From the NCBI GenBank assembly GCA_947627115.1, contig CANQUQ010000006.1, forward strand, positions 62,001 to 126,000: 64,000 bases of DNA. Reading direction: 5' to 3'. Numbering within the stretch: the stretch's first letter is position 1; every line of letters begins with the position of its first letter. The translations under genes were made by a program, and so were the position numbers. A model generated the notes under the pieces. It did no database searches and was not told where the DNA came from. It saw only the letters and a list, made by a program, of their open reading frames with translations. Shown one piece after another: positions 44,334 through 51,905 of the stretch. Origin of the DNA: an uncultured Acetatifactor sp. GTDB lineage: Bacteria > Bacillota > Clostridia > Lachnospirales > Lachnospiraceae.

Positions 44334-44361
44334 TGGAACAGACAAATATTTTTATATATGT
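44311..44361. repeat. 51-bp inverted repeat overlapping the hicAB promoter
   Basis: The 21-bp arm 44311-44331 (ACACATACAAAAATATTCGTC has 21 positions; ends ACACATAC and TATTCGTC) pairs with 44341-44361 across a 9-bp spacer, with three transitions that would still pair as G-U in RNA. It covers the promoter spacer and -35 of hicAB and is a candidate HicB operator. Confidence 0.75.
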
Positions 44362-44375
44362 CCTTATCGGTGAAG

Positions 44376-44555
44376 ATGAGCGAGCCGTACCTGGAATGGA
44401 GCGATATCAAGTTAAACAATGAATTAATGAGAATGACGCCCTGTGGAAAAGATAACAGTGAAAAGGTGCATATTGCAAAAACGGGCGATTTCATGTTAGA
44501 ATCGAAGGGAAAGATGATTGGCATCCATTTTTTGGCAGGTCACAGGGGTTCGTAG
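44376..44555 (+). CDS. Small ORF of unknown function upstream of the restriction gene
   Basis: A 59-residue frame (MSEPYLEWSDIKLNNELMRM; ends IGIHFLAGHRGS) lies between the hicAB operator and the endonuclease gene. No ribosome binding site better than GGTGAAG is seen and I do not recognise a family; it lacks a helix-turn-helix typical of restriction control proteins. It may be a real small gene, the decayed end of another gene, or chance. Confidence 0.25.
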   Translation: MSEPYLEWSDIKLNNELMRMTPCGKDNSEKVHIAKTGDFMLESKGKMIGIHFLAGHRGS

Positions 44556-44583
44556 AAAGCTTCTAAGAACAGAGGATAACTTT

Positions 44584-44952
44584 ATGGCGACAAATAACAG
44601 ATACATTACTTCGGCCGAAAGTCTTGTTACTACACATGAGGAAACAAGGGCGGGCTTTTTGAGTATTGCACTCGAAAAGAATCGGGTTGGCGATCCCTTT
44701 GTAAAGAGCGCACTTGCATTTAAGGCTATGGTCGCCCACACATACTGTGCGGAGGATTTGTTGAGCATTCCTCAGGTTCGGCCTTTTTTGATAACTGCTG
44801 CCGGTCTCTCTGACAAGTCGTTGGCTTATCTTAATGACGAGGATCAGACTATGGCAATTCAGGAGCTCATTGATAAGTTTTTGAAGCCTGCTGGCGCAGA
44901 CTATATTGATGAAGCGATCTTTAGGTATCTGCTGATTAAGGGTGATGCATGA
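44584..44952 (+). pseudogene. AvaI/BsoBI-type restriction endonuclease, N-terminal fragment
   Basis: The 122-residue frame (ITSAESLVTTHEETRAGFLS; KNRVGDPFVKSALAFKA; RPFLITAAGLSDKSLAYL; AIQELIDKFLKPAGADYIDE) resembles the N-terminal helical part of AvaI/BsoBI endonucleases (CYCGRG cutters), as I recall that family. It ends FRYLLIKGDA at a TGA that overlaps the ATG of the next frame. In the family the chain continues past this point, so I read it as one half of a broken gene. ATG 44584 follows AGAGGATAAC. Confidence 0.6.
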
Positions 44953-45467
44953 GCGTCCGCGGGGTGCATTGCAGCAGACTTGTAAAGGACTCTAAATGGT
45001 GGACAAGCGTGGATTTTGGTGAAAATGGAGCGGAGGACAATGTAAAGGCATTACATTGGGCCGGTCCCTCAGGTGAAAGAACTCTTGTGTTCAATGCTAC
45101 AGTCCCGACAGTAAAGAACAATGTGGATATTTGCCTCTATTCGAGCGATATCAATGAATGCGATCCGAAAACGCTTGTGTGCCACGATGAACGTGCTCTT
45201 ATGTTCGGTGAATTAAAAGGCGGAATCGACCCTGCGGGAGCTGATGAGCATTGGAAAACAGGGAATACTGCCTTAAATCGAATCAGGACGAGCTTTTCGG
45301 CAGCTGGGTATCCGGACATTAAGACTTCGTTTGTAGGTGCAGCAATTGAACGTGCCATGGCGGAAGAAATATATATGCAGCTGGAAACAGGTACGCTCAC
45401 TAATGCGGCGAATCTGACCAATAATAATCAACTGATTGAGTACTGTAATTGGTTGATAGAGCTATAA
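44949..45467 (+). pseudogene. AvaI/BsoBI-type restriction endonuclease, catalytic fragment
   Basis: This 172-residue frame carries the catalytic core: Asp60 in KNNVDICLY, then FGELKGGIDPAGADEHWKT. The spacing Asp-28-Glu-2-Lys-11-His equals Asp212, Glu240, Lys242 and His253 of BsoBI, and about 82 residues follow the Lys, as in BsoBI (323 residues). Adding the upstream fragment gives only 294 residues, with about 30 missing just at the junction. That points to an internal out-of-frame deletion that created the ATGA overlap. A natural two-subunit enzyme is the alternative. Confidence 0.62.
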
Positions 45468-45478
45468 GGGGCTGTCAT

Positions 45479-47005
45479 ATGATAGAACGGTTGACCATGT
45501 ATGATATGCCGGGCATCAAAGAAGAGGTGGCAGATAAAAGCGATTACATTGTTGAGGCTTTCTCTGCTGACGGTTTTTGCCCAGAGAGCGCAAGACAAGA
45601 GCTTGAACATAAGTATGAGCCGATTCTTGAGGTCACAAATAAATTTGACAGGCAGAGTGTAAGCTATCAGCTCAGCAAAAAAGATGCTCTTCACAGTTGG
45701 CTGAAATACAAGGAAGGCTTTTCGGCGGACCTTGTAAATATTCTTCTCGACGACATGAACGCAGTTCTGGGTGATACAGTGATGGATCCGTTCATGGGTT
45801 CAGGAACTACTGCACTTGTGTGTCAGATGCGGGGAATTAACAGTATCGGATATGATGTCATGCCGATTTCTGGCGTTTCAATAGCCGCCAAGGCAAATGT
45901 TATGAAATACGACATCGAGGAGATCAAAAGGTTGATTTCCGAGTTCTCATGCTTGGTAATGCCGGAGGACTATGCTGGAAGAACGCCATATATAGCGATA
46001 ACCAACACAGCTTACCCGGAATATAATGAAAAATTCATTCAGTTTGCCGCTGAATGGATATCCGCCAGTGCTTTTTCCAAGGAAGTTAAGAATTTATTTA
46101 CTCTTTGCGTCATTAATTCGCTTGAGCGGTGCAGCTACACTTCCAAGAGCGGGCAGTATTTGAGTTGGGACTCCCGCTCCAAAAAGGTTATAGAGGCCAA
46201 TATTCAAAGAGAAAAAGCTGGCAGAAAACTGCTTCCGCAGCACCATTGCAGAGAAGCGGTCGAAAATATGAAAGAGGCGGTGACGGAAGAGCTTCGGCAT
46301 GTTTTGACGGATATTAAAAAAATTCAATTCAGCGGATATAGTGAAACAGGGGCGAAAATTGATTATAGGCAGAACAGTGCCCTGTTCGAGCTCCCTAAGC
46401 TTGAAGACAATTTACTCAAGGGAGTAATTACTTCACCGCCCTACTGTAATAGATATGACTACACGCGGACTTATGCGCTTGAGCTTGTTTATCTTGGACT
46501 TGGCGAAGAGGATATCAAAGAGATGAGACAGGCACTTTTGTCCTGTACTGTGGAAAGCAAGTCTAAAATTGAAGTATTAAGGGATTACTATGTAAAAATC
46601 GGTGCGAAGGACCGATTTGAAGATATTTATTCAACAATAAAGCGGAATGCTGCCTTTAAGGAAATCCTTGCAGCAATGGAAATGCGCAAGGCTAACGGAG
46701 ACCTGAACAATAATGGTATTCTTCGTATGGTCGAAGGGTATTTCACGGAGCTTGCATTTATATATGCTGAACTGTACCGCACTTGCAAAGCAGGTGCTAC
46801 GGTAGCGTTTGTAAATGACAATGTCCGCTATGGCGGAGAAGTTATTCCTGTGGATTATCTTTCGACAGATCTTGCAGAGCAGTTCGGCTTTACTCCCGTT
46901 AAGGTCTACTGCTTAAAGCAGCAGAAGGGAAACAGCAGCCAACAGATGAAAAAATACGGAAAAGTGGCATTGCGCAAAAGCATCACTGTTTGGAAAAAAG
47001 AGTAA
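45479..47005 (+). CDS. DNA methyltransferase, probable N4-cytosine type, of the BsoBI-like system
   Basis: The 508-residue modification enzyme should protect the restriction site. Motif I is DPFMGSGTTALVC (near residue 103) and the catalytic motif IV is TSPPYCNRYDYTRTY (near residue 319); SPPY is typical of N4-cytosine enzymes. Motif I precedes motif IV by more than 200 residues with the presumed recognition region between, not the common beta-class order. AAGGGG precedes ATG 45479, 11 bp after the endonuclease frame. The gene is intact and AT-rich (42-45% G+C in stretches I counted) compared with its chromosomal flanks. Confidence 0.85.
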   Translation: MIERLTMYDMPGIKEEVADKSDYIVEAFSADGFCPESARQELEHKYEPILEVTNKFDRQSVSYQLSKKDALHSWLKYKEGFSADLVNILLDDMNAVLGDTVMDPFMGSGTTALVCQMRGINSIGYDVMPISGVSIAAKANVMKYDIEEIKRLISEFSCLVMPEDYAGRTPYIAITNTAYPEYNEKFIQFAAEWISASAFSKEVKNLFTLCVINSLERCSYTSKSGQYLSWDSRSKKVIEANIQREKAGRKLLPQHHCREAVENMKEAVTEELRHVLTDIKKIQFSGYSETGAKIDYRQNSALFELPKLEDNLLKGVITSPPYCNRYDYTRTYALELVYLGLGEEDIKEMRQALLSCTVESKSKIEVLRDYYVKIGAKDRFEDIYSTIKRNAAFKEILAAMEMRKANGDLNNNGILRMVEGYFTELAFIYAELYRTCKAGATVAFVNDNVRYGGEVIPVDYLSTDLAEQFGFTPVKVYCLKQQKGNSSQQMKKYGKVALRKSITVWKKE

Positions 47006-47090
47006 ATGTGACATCAGGAAAGAGCGATTGCCCCAATAAGTAAAGGAGAAGGCATGCCGCGCATGCTCTCTTCAGACGGAGGATAAAAAT

Positions 47091-47942
47091 ATGGTCAAGA
47101 TCATTTCAGACAGCACCTGCGATCTGTGCCCCGAATTACTGGAAAGGTATGATATTTCCATTCTGCCCCTGCATATTCTGCTGGGGGAGGACGAATATGA
47201 GGACGGCCGGAATATTTCCATCGATGAAATATATGCCTGGTCGGAGGCCAACAGGGAAACGCCGAAGACATCCGCGCCCTCTATGGAAAGCGCCGTTGAA
47301 CTGTTCAGGCCGTACATAGAAAAGGGGGACGAGATCATTTGCTTTTCCATTTCCGGCACCATGTCCTCTTCCGGAAATATTATGCGTATGGCCGCAGGGC
47401 AGCTGGAGGCGGAGAGCAGTATCCATGTGATCGACTCTCAGAACCTTTCCACCGGAATCGGCCTGCTGGTGGTCGAAGCGGCGGCTATGGCGAAGGAGGG
47501 CAGAGCGGCGGAAGAGATCCTTCGCCGGATGGAGGAATTAATACCCAGAGTGCGTGCAAGTTTTGTGGTGGATACGCTGGTCTATCTGCACCGCGGCGGA
47601 CGTTGCAGCGGCCTGGCCGCGATGGCGGGAGGAGCGCTGAAGCTTCATCCCAGGATCCAGGTGACAGGCGGGGTCATGCAGTCCGGCAGGAAATACCGGG
47701 GCAGTATGGATAAGGTCATTCTGTCCTATGTGAAGGACATGGAGGAGGATCTGAAGACTGCGGACAGGACCCGCGTATTTATCACACATTCAGGGTGCTC
47801 CCCTGAGATCGTAGAGCAGGTGAGGGAATATCTGGAAGGCCTCGCTGTCTTTTCCGAGATATGGGAGACCAGAGCCGGGGGAGTGGTATCCAGCCATTGC
47901 GGTCCCGGCACTCTGGGCGTACTTTTCATTGCGTCCGATTAA
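47091..47942 (+). CDS. DegV family fatty-acid-binding protein
   Basis: This 283-residue DegV protein presents fatty acids to FakA-type kinases in Firmicutes. Family blocks are MVKIISDSTCDLCPELLERY, TSAPSMESAVELF, FSISGTMSSSGNIMRMA and VDTLVYLHRGGRCSGLAAM. ATG 47091 follows CGGAGGATAAAA. It is the first core gene after the accessory island and ends 51 bp before the BirA operator. Which fatty acid is bound, and whether a FakA partner exists, cannot be seen here. Confidence 0.92.
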   Translation: MVKIISDSTCDLCPELLERYDISILPLHILLGEDEYEDGRNISIDEIYAWSEANRETPKTSAPSMESAVELFRPYIEKGDEIICFSISGTMSSSGNIMRMAAGQLEAESSIHVIDSQNLSTGIGLLVVEAAAMAKEGRAAEEILRRMEELIPRVRASFVVDTLVYLHRGGRCSGLAAMAGGALKLHPRIQVTGGVMQSGRKYRGSMDKVILSYVKDMEEDLKTADRTRVFITHSGCSPEIVEQVREYLEGLAVFSEIWETRAGGVVSSHCGPGTLGVLFIASD

Positions 47943-47993
47943 GCGGGCAGCTTAAGGGCGCCGGGAGCGACCGGCGGCCGGTGGGTCGACGAG

Positions 47994-48036
47994 GAGAAAT
48001 GTAAACCAACAAAAAAATAAAAGGTTTACATTTCTC
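47994..48036. promoter_or_regulatory. BirA operator (also terminator-like)
   Basis: GAGAAATGTAAACC (47994-48007) and GGTTTACATTTCTC (48023-48036) are perfect 14-bp inverse complements with a 15-bp AT spacer. The core TGTAAACC-N15-GGTTTACA is the classic biotin repressor operator. Seven T residues follow, so it may also terminate degV transcription. Confidence 0.9.
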
Positions 48037-48053
48037 TTTTTTTATGTTATCAT
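48025..48053 (+). promoter_or_regulatory. birA-bioY promoter
   Basis: TTTACA (48025-48030), inside the right arm of the BirA operator, 17 bp spacer, TATCAT (48048-48053) with TG at 48045-48046 (extended -10). BirA bound here would block the -35. Confidence 0.8.
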
Positions 48054-48074
48054 GATTGCACGGGAGGGAAGGAC

Positions 48075-49049
48075 GTGGGAACGAAGGATCAGCTTCTTAC
48101 ACTTTTTGAGAACAATAAGGGCACCTATTTTTCGGGGGAAGAAATTGCGGAGAGACTTTCTGTTTCCAGAGCGGCAGTGTGGAAGGCCGTACAAAGCCTG
48201 CGCGGCGAGGGGTATCATATTGATGCCGTTCAGAACAAAGGCTACAGTCTCGCGTTGGGCACGGACATCCTTTCCGAGCAGGGAATACGGAAATATTTGC
48301 GGCCGGTCTGTTCAGGTCTGCAGCTGGAGATACTGCCCGAAATAAACTCCACAAATACGAGAGTCCGGGAAAAGGCGGAGGCGGGGGCTCCGGAGGGCTA
48401 CACCGTAGTCGCCAACAGACAGACCGAAGGCAGGGGAAGGCGCGGCCGCGGTTTTTATTCTCCCGCAGACACCGGAATATATATGAGCCTGCTGCTCCGC
48501 CCCGGCGGGTATACCGCCCGGCAGGCGGCATCGCTGACAACGCTGGCGGCCGTGGCCGCATGTGAGGCCATCGAGAGTGTATCCGGGGAGAGGGCAGGCA
48601 TCAAATGGGTGAACGATATCTATGTGGCCGGCAGGAAGGTGTGCGGTATTCTCACGGAGGCTTCCGTGGGATTGGAGAACGGTCTTGTGGAATACGCGGT
48701 ACTGGGCGCAGGCATCAACGTATCGCCTCCTAAGGACGGTTTTCCCGATGAACTGACGGATATTGCGGGAACGGTATTTCAGGAAGCCCAGGGCGACGGA
48801 AAAAATCATCTTGCGGCGGAGTTCCTGAATTGTTTTATGTCTTATTATTCCGGGCGCCCCGGAGAGTATGTGCAGAATTACCGGAGGCGCAGCCTGGTGC
48901 CCGGCAGGGAGATACTTGTCGAGCTTCCGGGCCGTGCCCGGAGGGCAACCGCGCTGGATGTGGATGAGGAATGTCATCTGATCGTCAAATATGAGGACGG
49001 CAGAACGGAAAGTCTGTCTTCCGGTGAGATCAGTGTGAAGCTGATATGA
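48075..49049 (+). CDS. birA: Biotin operon repressor / biotin-protein ligase BirA
   Basis: BirA (324 residues) biotinylates carboxylase subunits and represses biotin genes when loaded with biotinyl-AMP. The N-terminal winged helix (LFENNKGTYFSGEEIAERLS; VSRAAVWKAVQSLRGEGY) shows this is the group II, DNA-binding type. The ligase domain has the biotinyl-AMP loop TEGRGRRGRGFYSP and GIKWVNDIYVAGRKVCGIL; a small SH3-like C-terminal domain follows. The GTG start follows GGAGGGAAGGA. The operator at 47994 implies autoregulation together with bioY. Confidence 0.95.
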   Translation: MGTKDQLLTLFENNKGTYFSGEEIAERLSVSRAAVWKAVQSLRGEGYHIDAVQNKGYSLALGTDILSEQGIRKYLRPVCSGLQLEILPEINSTNTRVREKAEAGAPEGYTVVANRQTEGRGRRGRGFYSPADTGIYMSLLLRPGGYTARQAASLTTLAAVAACEAIESVSGERAGIKWVNDIYVAGRKVCGILTEASVGLENGLVEYAVLGAGINVSPPKDGFPDELTDIAGTVFQEAQGDGKNHLAAEFLNCFMSYYSGRPGEYVQNYRRRSLVPGREILVELPGRARRATALDVDEECHLIVKYEDGRTESLSSGEISVKLI

Positions 49050-49082
49050 GGAAAATGAGGAGAACGAGTGAGGAGGACAGGT

Positions 49083-49661
49083 ATGAAAGATTATGTAAAG
49101 ACAGGTAAGCCGGACGGCGCGAGAGTAAAGACGCAGGATATGGCATATATTGCACTGTTTGCCGTGATCATTGCCATATGCGCCTGGATATCCGTTCCGG
49201 CGGAGATTCCCTTTACCCTTCAGACCTTCGGCGTTTTCCTGGCAGTGGGCGTGCTGGGAGGAAAAAGAGGGACGCTGTCCGTTTTGATCTACTTATTGCT
49301 GGGAATGGCAGGGGTTCCCGTGCTGGCAGGTTTTACGGGCGGAATCGGCCATTATGCAGGCAATACGGGCGGCTATCTTGTGGGATTTCTTTTTGCGGCG
49401 CTTGTCATGTGGGCCATGGAACGGTTCCTTGGGAAAAAACTGTGGGTGCTGGCATTGTCGATGGTCGTCGGCATGGCGGTGTACTACGTGTTCGGAACGG
49501 TCTGGTTCATGGTCCTGTATTCCCGCCGCACCGGGGCCATCGGAGTGTGGGCGGCCCTGAGCATGTGCGTGATCCCCTATATTGTTCCGGATGTCATCAA
49601 GATCGTGCTGGCCCTGTCTGTCAGCAGGAAGCTTCAGAAGGTCATTAGAATAGACCGGTGA
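49083..49661 (+). CDS. bioY: Biotin transporter BioY
   Basis: BioY (192 residues) is the substrate-binding membrane subunit of an ECF biotin transporter. Hydrophobic helices run through the protein: MAYIALFAVIIAICAWISVP, FTLQTFGVFLAVGVLGGKRG, LIYLLLGMAGVPVLAGFTGG and IGHYAGNTGGYLVGFLFAAL. The start is ATG 49083, six bp after AGGAGG; a GTG 15 bp earlier is in frame but precedes that site. It lies 33 bp after birA and shares its biotin-controlled promoter. No biotin synthesis genes are in the window, which fits a biotin scavenger. Confidence 0.95.
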   Translation: MKDYVKTGKPDGARVKTQDMAYIALFAVIIAICAWISVPAEIPFTLQTFGVFLAVGVLGGKRGTLSVLIYLLLGMAGVPVLAGFTGGIGHYAGNTGGYLVGFLFAALVMWAMERFLGKKLWVLALSMVVGMAVYYVFGTVWFMVLYSRRTGAIGVWAALSMCVIPYIVPDVIKIVLALSVSRKLQKVIRIDR

Positions 49662-49663
49662 CA

Positions 49664-49686
49664 GGGGCAGGAATTGTTCCTGCCCC
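49664..49686. terminator. Hairpin between bioY and the small membrane protein gene
   Basis: GGGGCAGGAA (49664-49673) pairs perfectly with TTCCTGCCCC (49677-49686) across TTG. No T-tract follows on either strand, so its strength as a terminator is uncertain. Confidence 0.5.
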
Positions 49687-49706
49687 CTGAGACCGTGCAT
49701 CCGCTT

Positions 49707-49973
49707 TTAATAAGCTGAATATGCAGTGCCGGCAAAGATTCCGAACACACTGACAATGATCAGAACGATTGCGACGATCACGGCGATAATGAGCCAGCAG
49801 AAATAGGAACGGGCAAAGTTGCGCACATTCATATTTTTTGCCCCGCCAAATGAAAAGACGATCAGAAGAATGAAGCCTACAATGGGAATGCTGAATAAAA
49901 GCTGATAGCCGAAATATCCCCACATACTGATCGGACGGTATTCCTCCGGAATGTTTTCAGGTATATTTGCCAT
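49707..49973 (-). CDS. Small two-helix membrane protein
   Basis: The 88-residue protein reads MANIPENIPEEYRPISMWGY, then a hydrophobic stretch (LLFSIPIVGFILLIVFSFGG), a short polar loop (AKNMNVRNFARSYFC) and a second hydrophobic stretch (WLIIAVIVAIVLIIVSVFGI). I recall similar small proteins in Lachnospiraceae genomes but no function. AAAGGGGGAG precedes the ATG. It is a single gene converging on bioY; its upstream 220 bp hold the tRNA-Val promoter on the opposite strand. Confidence 0.75.
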   Translation of the reverse strand: MANIPENIPEEYRPISMWGYFGYQLLFSIPIVGFILLIVFSFGGAKNMNVRNFARSYFCWLIIAVIVAIVLIIVSVFGIFAGTAYSAY

Positions 49974-50131
49974 GATAGTACTCCCCCTTTCTTTGTTTTG
50001 AACAAAAATATTTTATCATGGCAAAATCGATATTGCAAGGCACAATTCCCCTGGATAAGCGATATACTGACGGCATTCGACACCGGGAGCGCCGCCGGAT
50101 CCCGGCGGGCAGACATTTTGAACAGCGGGGG

Positions 50132-50159
50132 TTGTTTTTTCGGCTGGAAGTGGTATAAT
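50132..50159 (+). promoter_or_regulatory. tRNA-Val promoter
   Basis: TTGTTT (50132-50137), 16 bp spacer, TATAAT (50154-50159) with TG at 50151-50152 (extended -10). Confidence 0.75.
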
Positions 50160-50193
50160 GAAGTTCGGATAACTGCTTTTAGGGCAGTGAGAT

Positions 50194-50267
50194 GGAAGCA
50201 TAGCTCAGCCGGGATGAGCGTTCGCCTCACACGCGAAAGGTCAGGGGTTCGAGCCCCCTTGCTTCCA
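50194..50267 (+). tRNA. tRNA-Val (anticodon CAC)
   Basis: Acceptor GGAAGCA (50194-50200) pairs with TGCTTCC (50260-50266). D arm GCTC/GAGC; anticodon stem TTCGC/GCGAA encloses CTCACAC (anticodon CAC, reading GTG); T arm AGGGG-TTCGAGC-CCCCT. Length 74 nt, CCA not encoded. Confidence 0.94.
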
Positions 50268-50340
50268 TTTTTACTTTTGACATTCTTATGTGGACTGCTG
50301 CGGGCGGACTGCGAAATTTTTAAAAACCGCAAGAATTCTA

Positions 50341-50369
50341 TTGACATTTCCGCGGTAATCATATAGAAT
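50341..50369 (+). promoter_or_regulatory. tRNA-Leu(CAG) promoter
   Basis: TTGACA (50341-50346), 17 bp spacer, TAGAAT (50364-50369), 11 bp before the tRNA. Confidence 0.85.
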
Positions 50370-50380
50370 ATGTCTTGTTC

Positions 50381-50464
50381 GCAGGAATGGCGGAATTGGC
50401 AGACGCGCACGGTTCAGGTCCGTGTGGTAGCAATACCATGAGAGTTCAAGTCTCTTTTCCTGCA
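50381..50464 (+). tRNA. tRNA-Leu (anticodon CAG)
   Basis: Acceptor GCAGGAA (50381-50387) pairs with TTCCTGC (50457-50463). Anticodon stem CACGG/CCGTG encloses TTCAGGT (anticodon CAG, reading CTG); long variable arm TGGTAGCAATACCA; T arm GAGAG-TTCAAGT-CTCTT. CCA not encoded. Confidence 0.94.
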
Positions 50465-50471
50465 CGTTGGG

Positions 50472-50507
50472 AGCGTGTTAAGTAAAATACTTAGCACGCT
50501 TTTTTTC
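50472..50507 (+). terminator. Terminator after tRNA-Leu(CAG)
   Basis: AGCGTG-T-TAAGTA (50472-50484) pairs with TACTTA-G-CACGCT (to 50500), followed by seven T residues. The next start codon is only 25 bp beyond. Confidence 0.88.
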
Positions 50508-50532
50508 TCTGACAGATCGGATCCGGTATGAA

Positions 50533-51867
50533 ATGGAAAGCAGAATGGGAACAGACGCAGACAGAGCAACAGACAATAAAGTGAACAGAAAAAGGGCAGA
50601 GCGCAGGGACTGGTATCAGCTGGATCTGTCGGCCATTGTTTATCCCACGCTGCAGAGGCGAGATTTCTCCTCGGTGTACAGGCTGTCGGTGGTCCTGAAG
50701 GAGGATGTGCGGCCCCAGGTGCTGCAGCAGGCGCTGGATCTGACGCTTCCGCGCTTTCCGACTTATAAGGCGGCGATCAGAAAGGGTCTTTTCTGGCGCT
50801 ATCTGGAGCCCAATGACAGACCGGGTCCCTTTGTGCAGGAGGATGTAAAAAATCCCTGTCAGCCCATGTATTTCAAGGCGAATAACCGGTATCTGGTCCG
50901 GGTCTATTATTTTCGGAACCGCATAGCGCTGGAGGCCCATCACAGCCTTGGCGACGGTACGGGAGGCATGTGCGTGCTCCAGACCCTGACGGCCACCTAT
51001 CTCAGGCTTCTGGGACATGAAGGGATCGAGAACGGGGGCTTCGTGCTGGACATTCATGAAACGCCGGGCGAGGGGGAGCTGGAGGACGCCTATATGCGGT
51101 ATGCCAATGCAAAGGTGCATCCGCCCAGGCCGGAGGAGAAGGCCTACCGTGTCAGGGGCACCCCCGAACCCTTTTATACGCTGAATATCATCGACGGCAT
51201 CATGTCGGTGTCTCAGGTGATGGGCGTGGCAAAAAAATACCATGCCACCGTGACGGAATACCTGAATGCGGTCCTGCTGTACGCACTGCTTCAGAAACAG
51301 CAGGACGACGGCCGACGCAGGCAGCGCCCGGTGAAGATTGCCATGCCGGTGAATCTGCGGCGGTTCTTCCCGTCCGTCACCCTGCGCAACTTTATCACCA
51401 TGATCTATCCGGGAGTAGATCCGCGGCTGGGCGAGTATACCTTTGAAGAGATCGTTCTTCAGGTCCACAACTATATGCGGTATCACCTGAATGAAAAGCT
51501 GCTCAGAGGGGATATTACCACCAATGCGGCCACCCAGAGGAATCCGCTGATACGTGTCGTCCCGCTGTTCATTAAGGATCTTGTGGTGCGGATGTTCTAC
51601 ACGAGGGTACAGGACCGAAATTCTTCGGCAGGACTGACCAACATGGGCGCTCTTGAGGTGCCGGAGGGAATGAAGCCTTTTATCGAGAGGTTTGACATTT
51701 ATATGGGCCAGCCGTTCTCGCGCAGGACAAACTGTGCGGTGATTAGCTTTGAGGATATTCTCACGGTAAACTTTGCAAGCAGCATTGCAGAGACGGACGT
51801 AGAGCGGTATTTTTTCCGAAGGCTGGTGCAGGACGGGATACATGTGAAGATCGAGAGCAACCGATAG
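50533..51867 (+). CDS. Condensation-domain-fold acyltransferase (alcohol acetyltransferase-like)
   Basis: This 444-residue protein has the CoA-dependent acyltransferase fold shared by condensation domains and alcohol acetyltransferases. The catalytic motif HHxxxDG appears as LEAHHSLGDGTGG (His136, His137, Asp141). Other family-like parts are DFSSVYRLSVVLKEDVRPQV near the N-terminus and PVKIAMPVNLRRFFPSVTLR, the second solvent-channel strand. There is no carrier protein or NRPS module nearby. The next genes encode a zinc-ribbon membrane protein and an alpha/beta hydrolase on the same strand (38 and 56 bp gaps). The start has no strong ribosome binding site; ATG 50545 is an alternative. The substrate is unknown. 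Confidence 0.72.
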   Translation: MESRMGTDADRATDNKVNRKRAERRDWYQLDLSAIVYPTLQRRDFSSVYRLSVVLKEDVRPQVLQQALDLTLPRFPTYKAAIRKGLFWRYLEPNDRPGPFVQEDVKNPCQPMYFKANNRYLVRVYYFRNRIALEAHHSLGDGTGGMCVLQTLTATYLRLLGHEGIENGGFVLDIHETPGEGELEDAYMRYANAKVHPPRPEEKAYRVRGTPEPFYTLNIIDGIMSVSQVMGVAKKYHATVTEYLNAVLLYALLQKQQDDGRRRQRPVKIAMPVNLRRFFPSVTLRNFITMIYPGVDPRLGEYTFEEIVLQVHNYMRYHLNEKLLRGDITTNAATQRNPLIRVVPLFIKDLVVRMFYTRVQDRNSSAGLTNMGALEVPEGMKPFIERFDIYMGQPFSRRTNCAVISFEDILTVNFASSIAETDVERYFFRRLVQDGIHVKIESNR

Positions 51868-51905
51868 ATCCGGGAAAGGCCCCGCCGGGGCGAGAGAGGA
51901 GAGTT

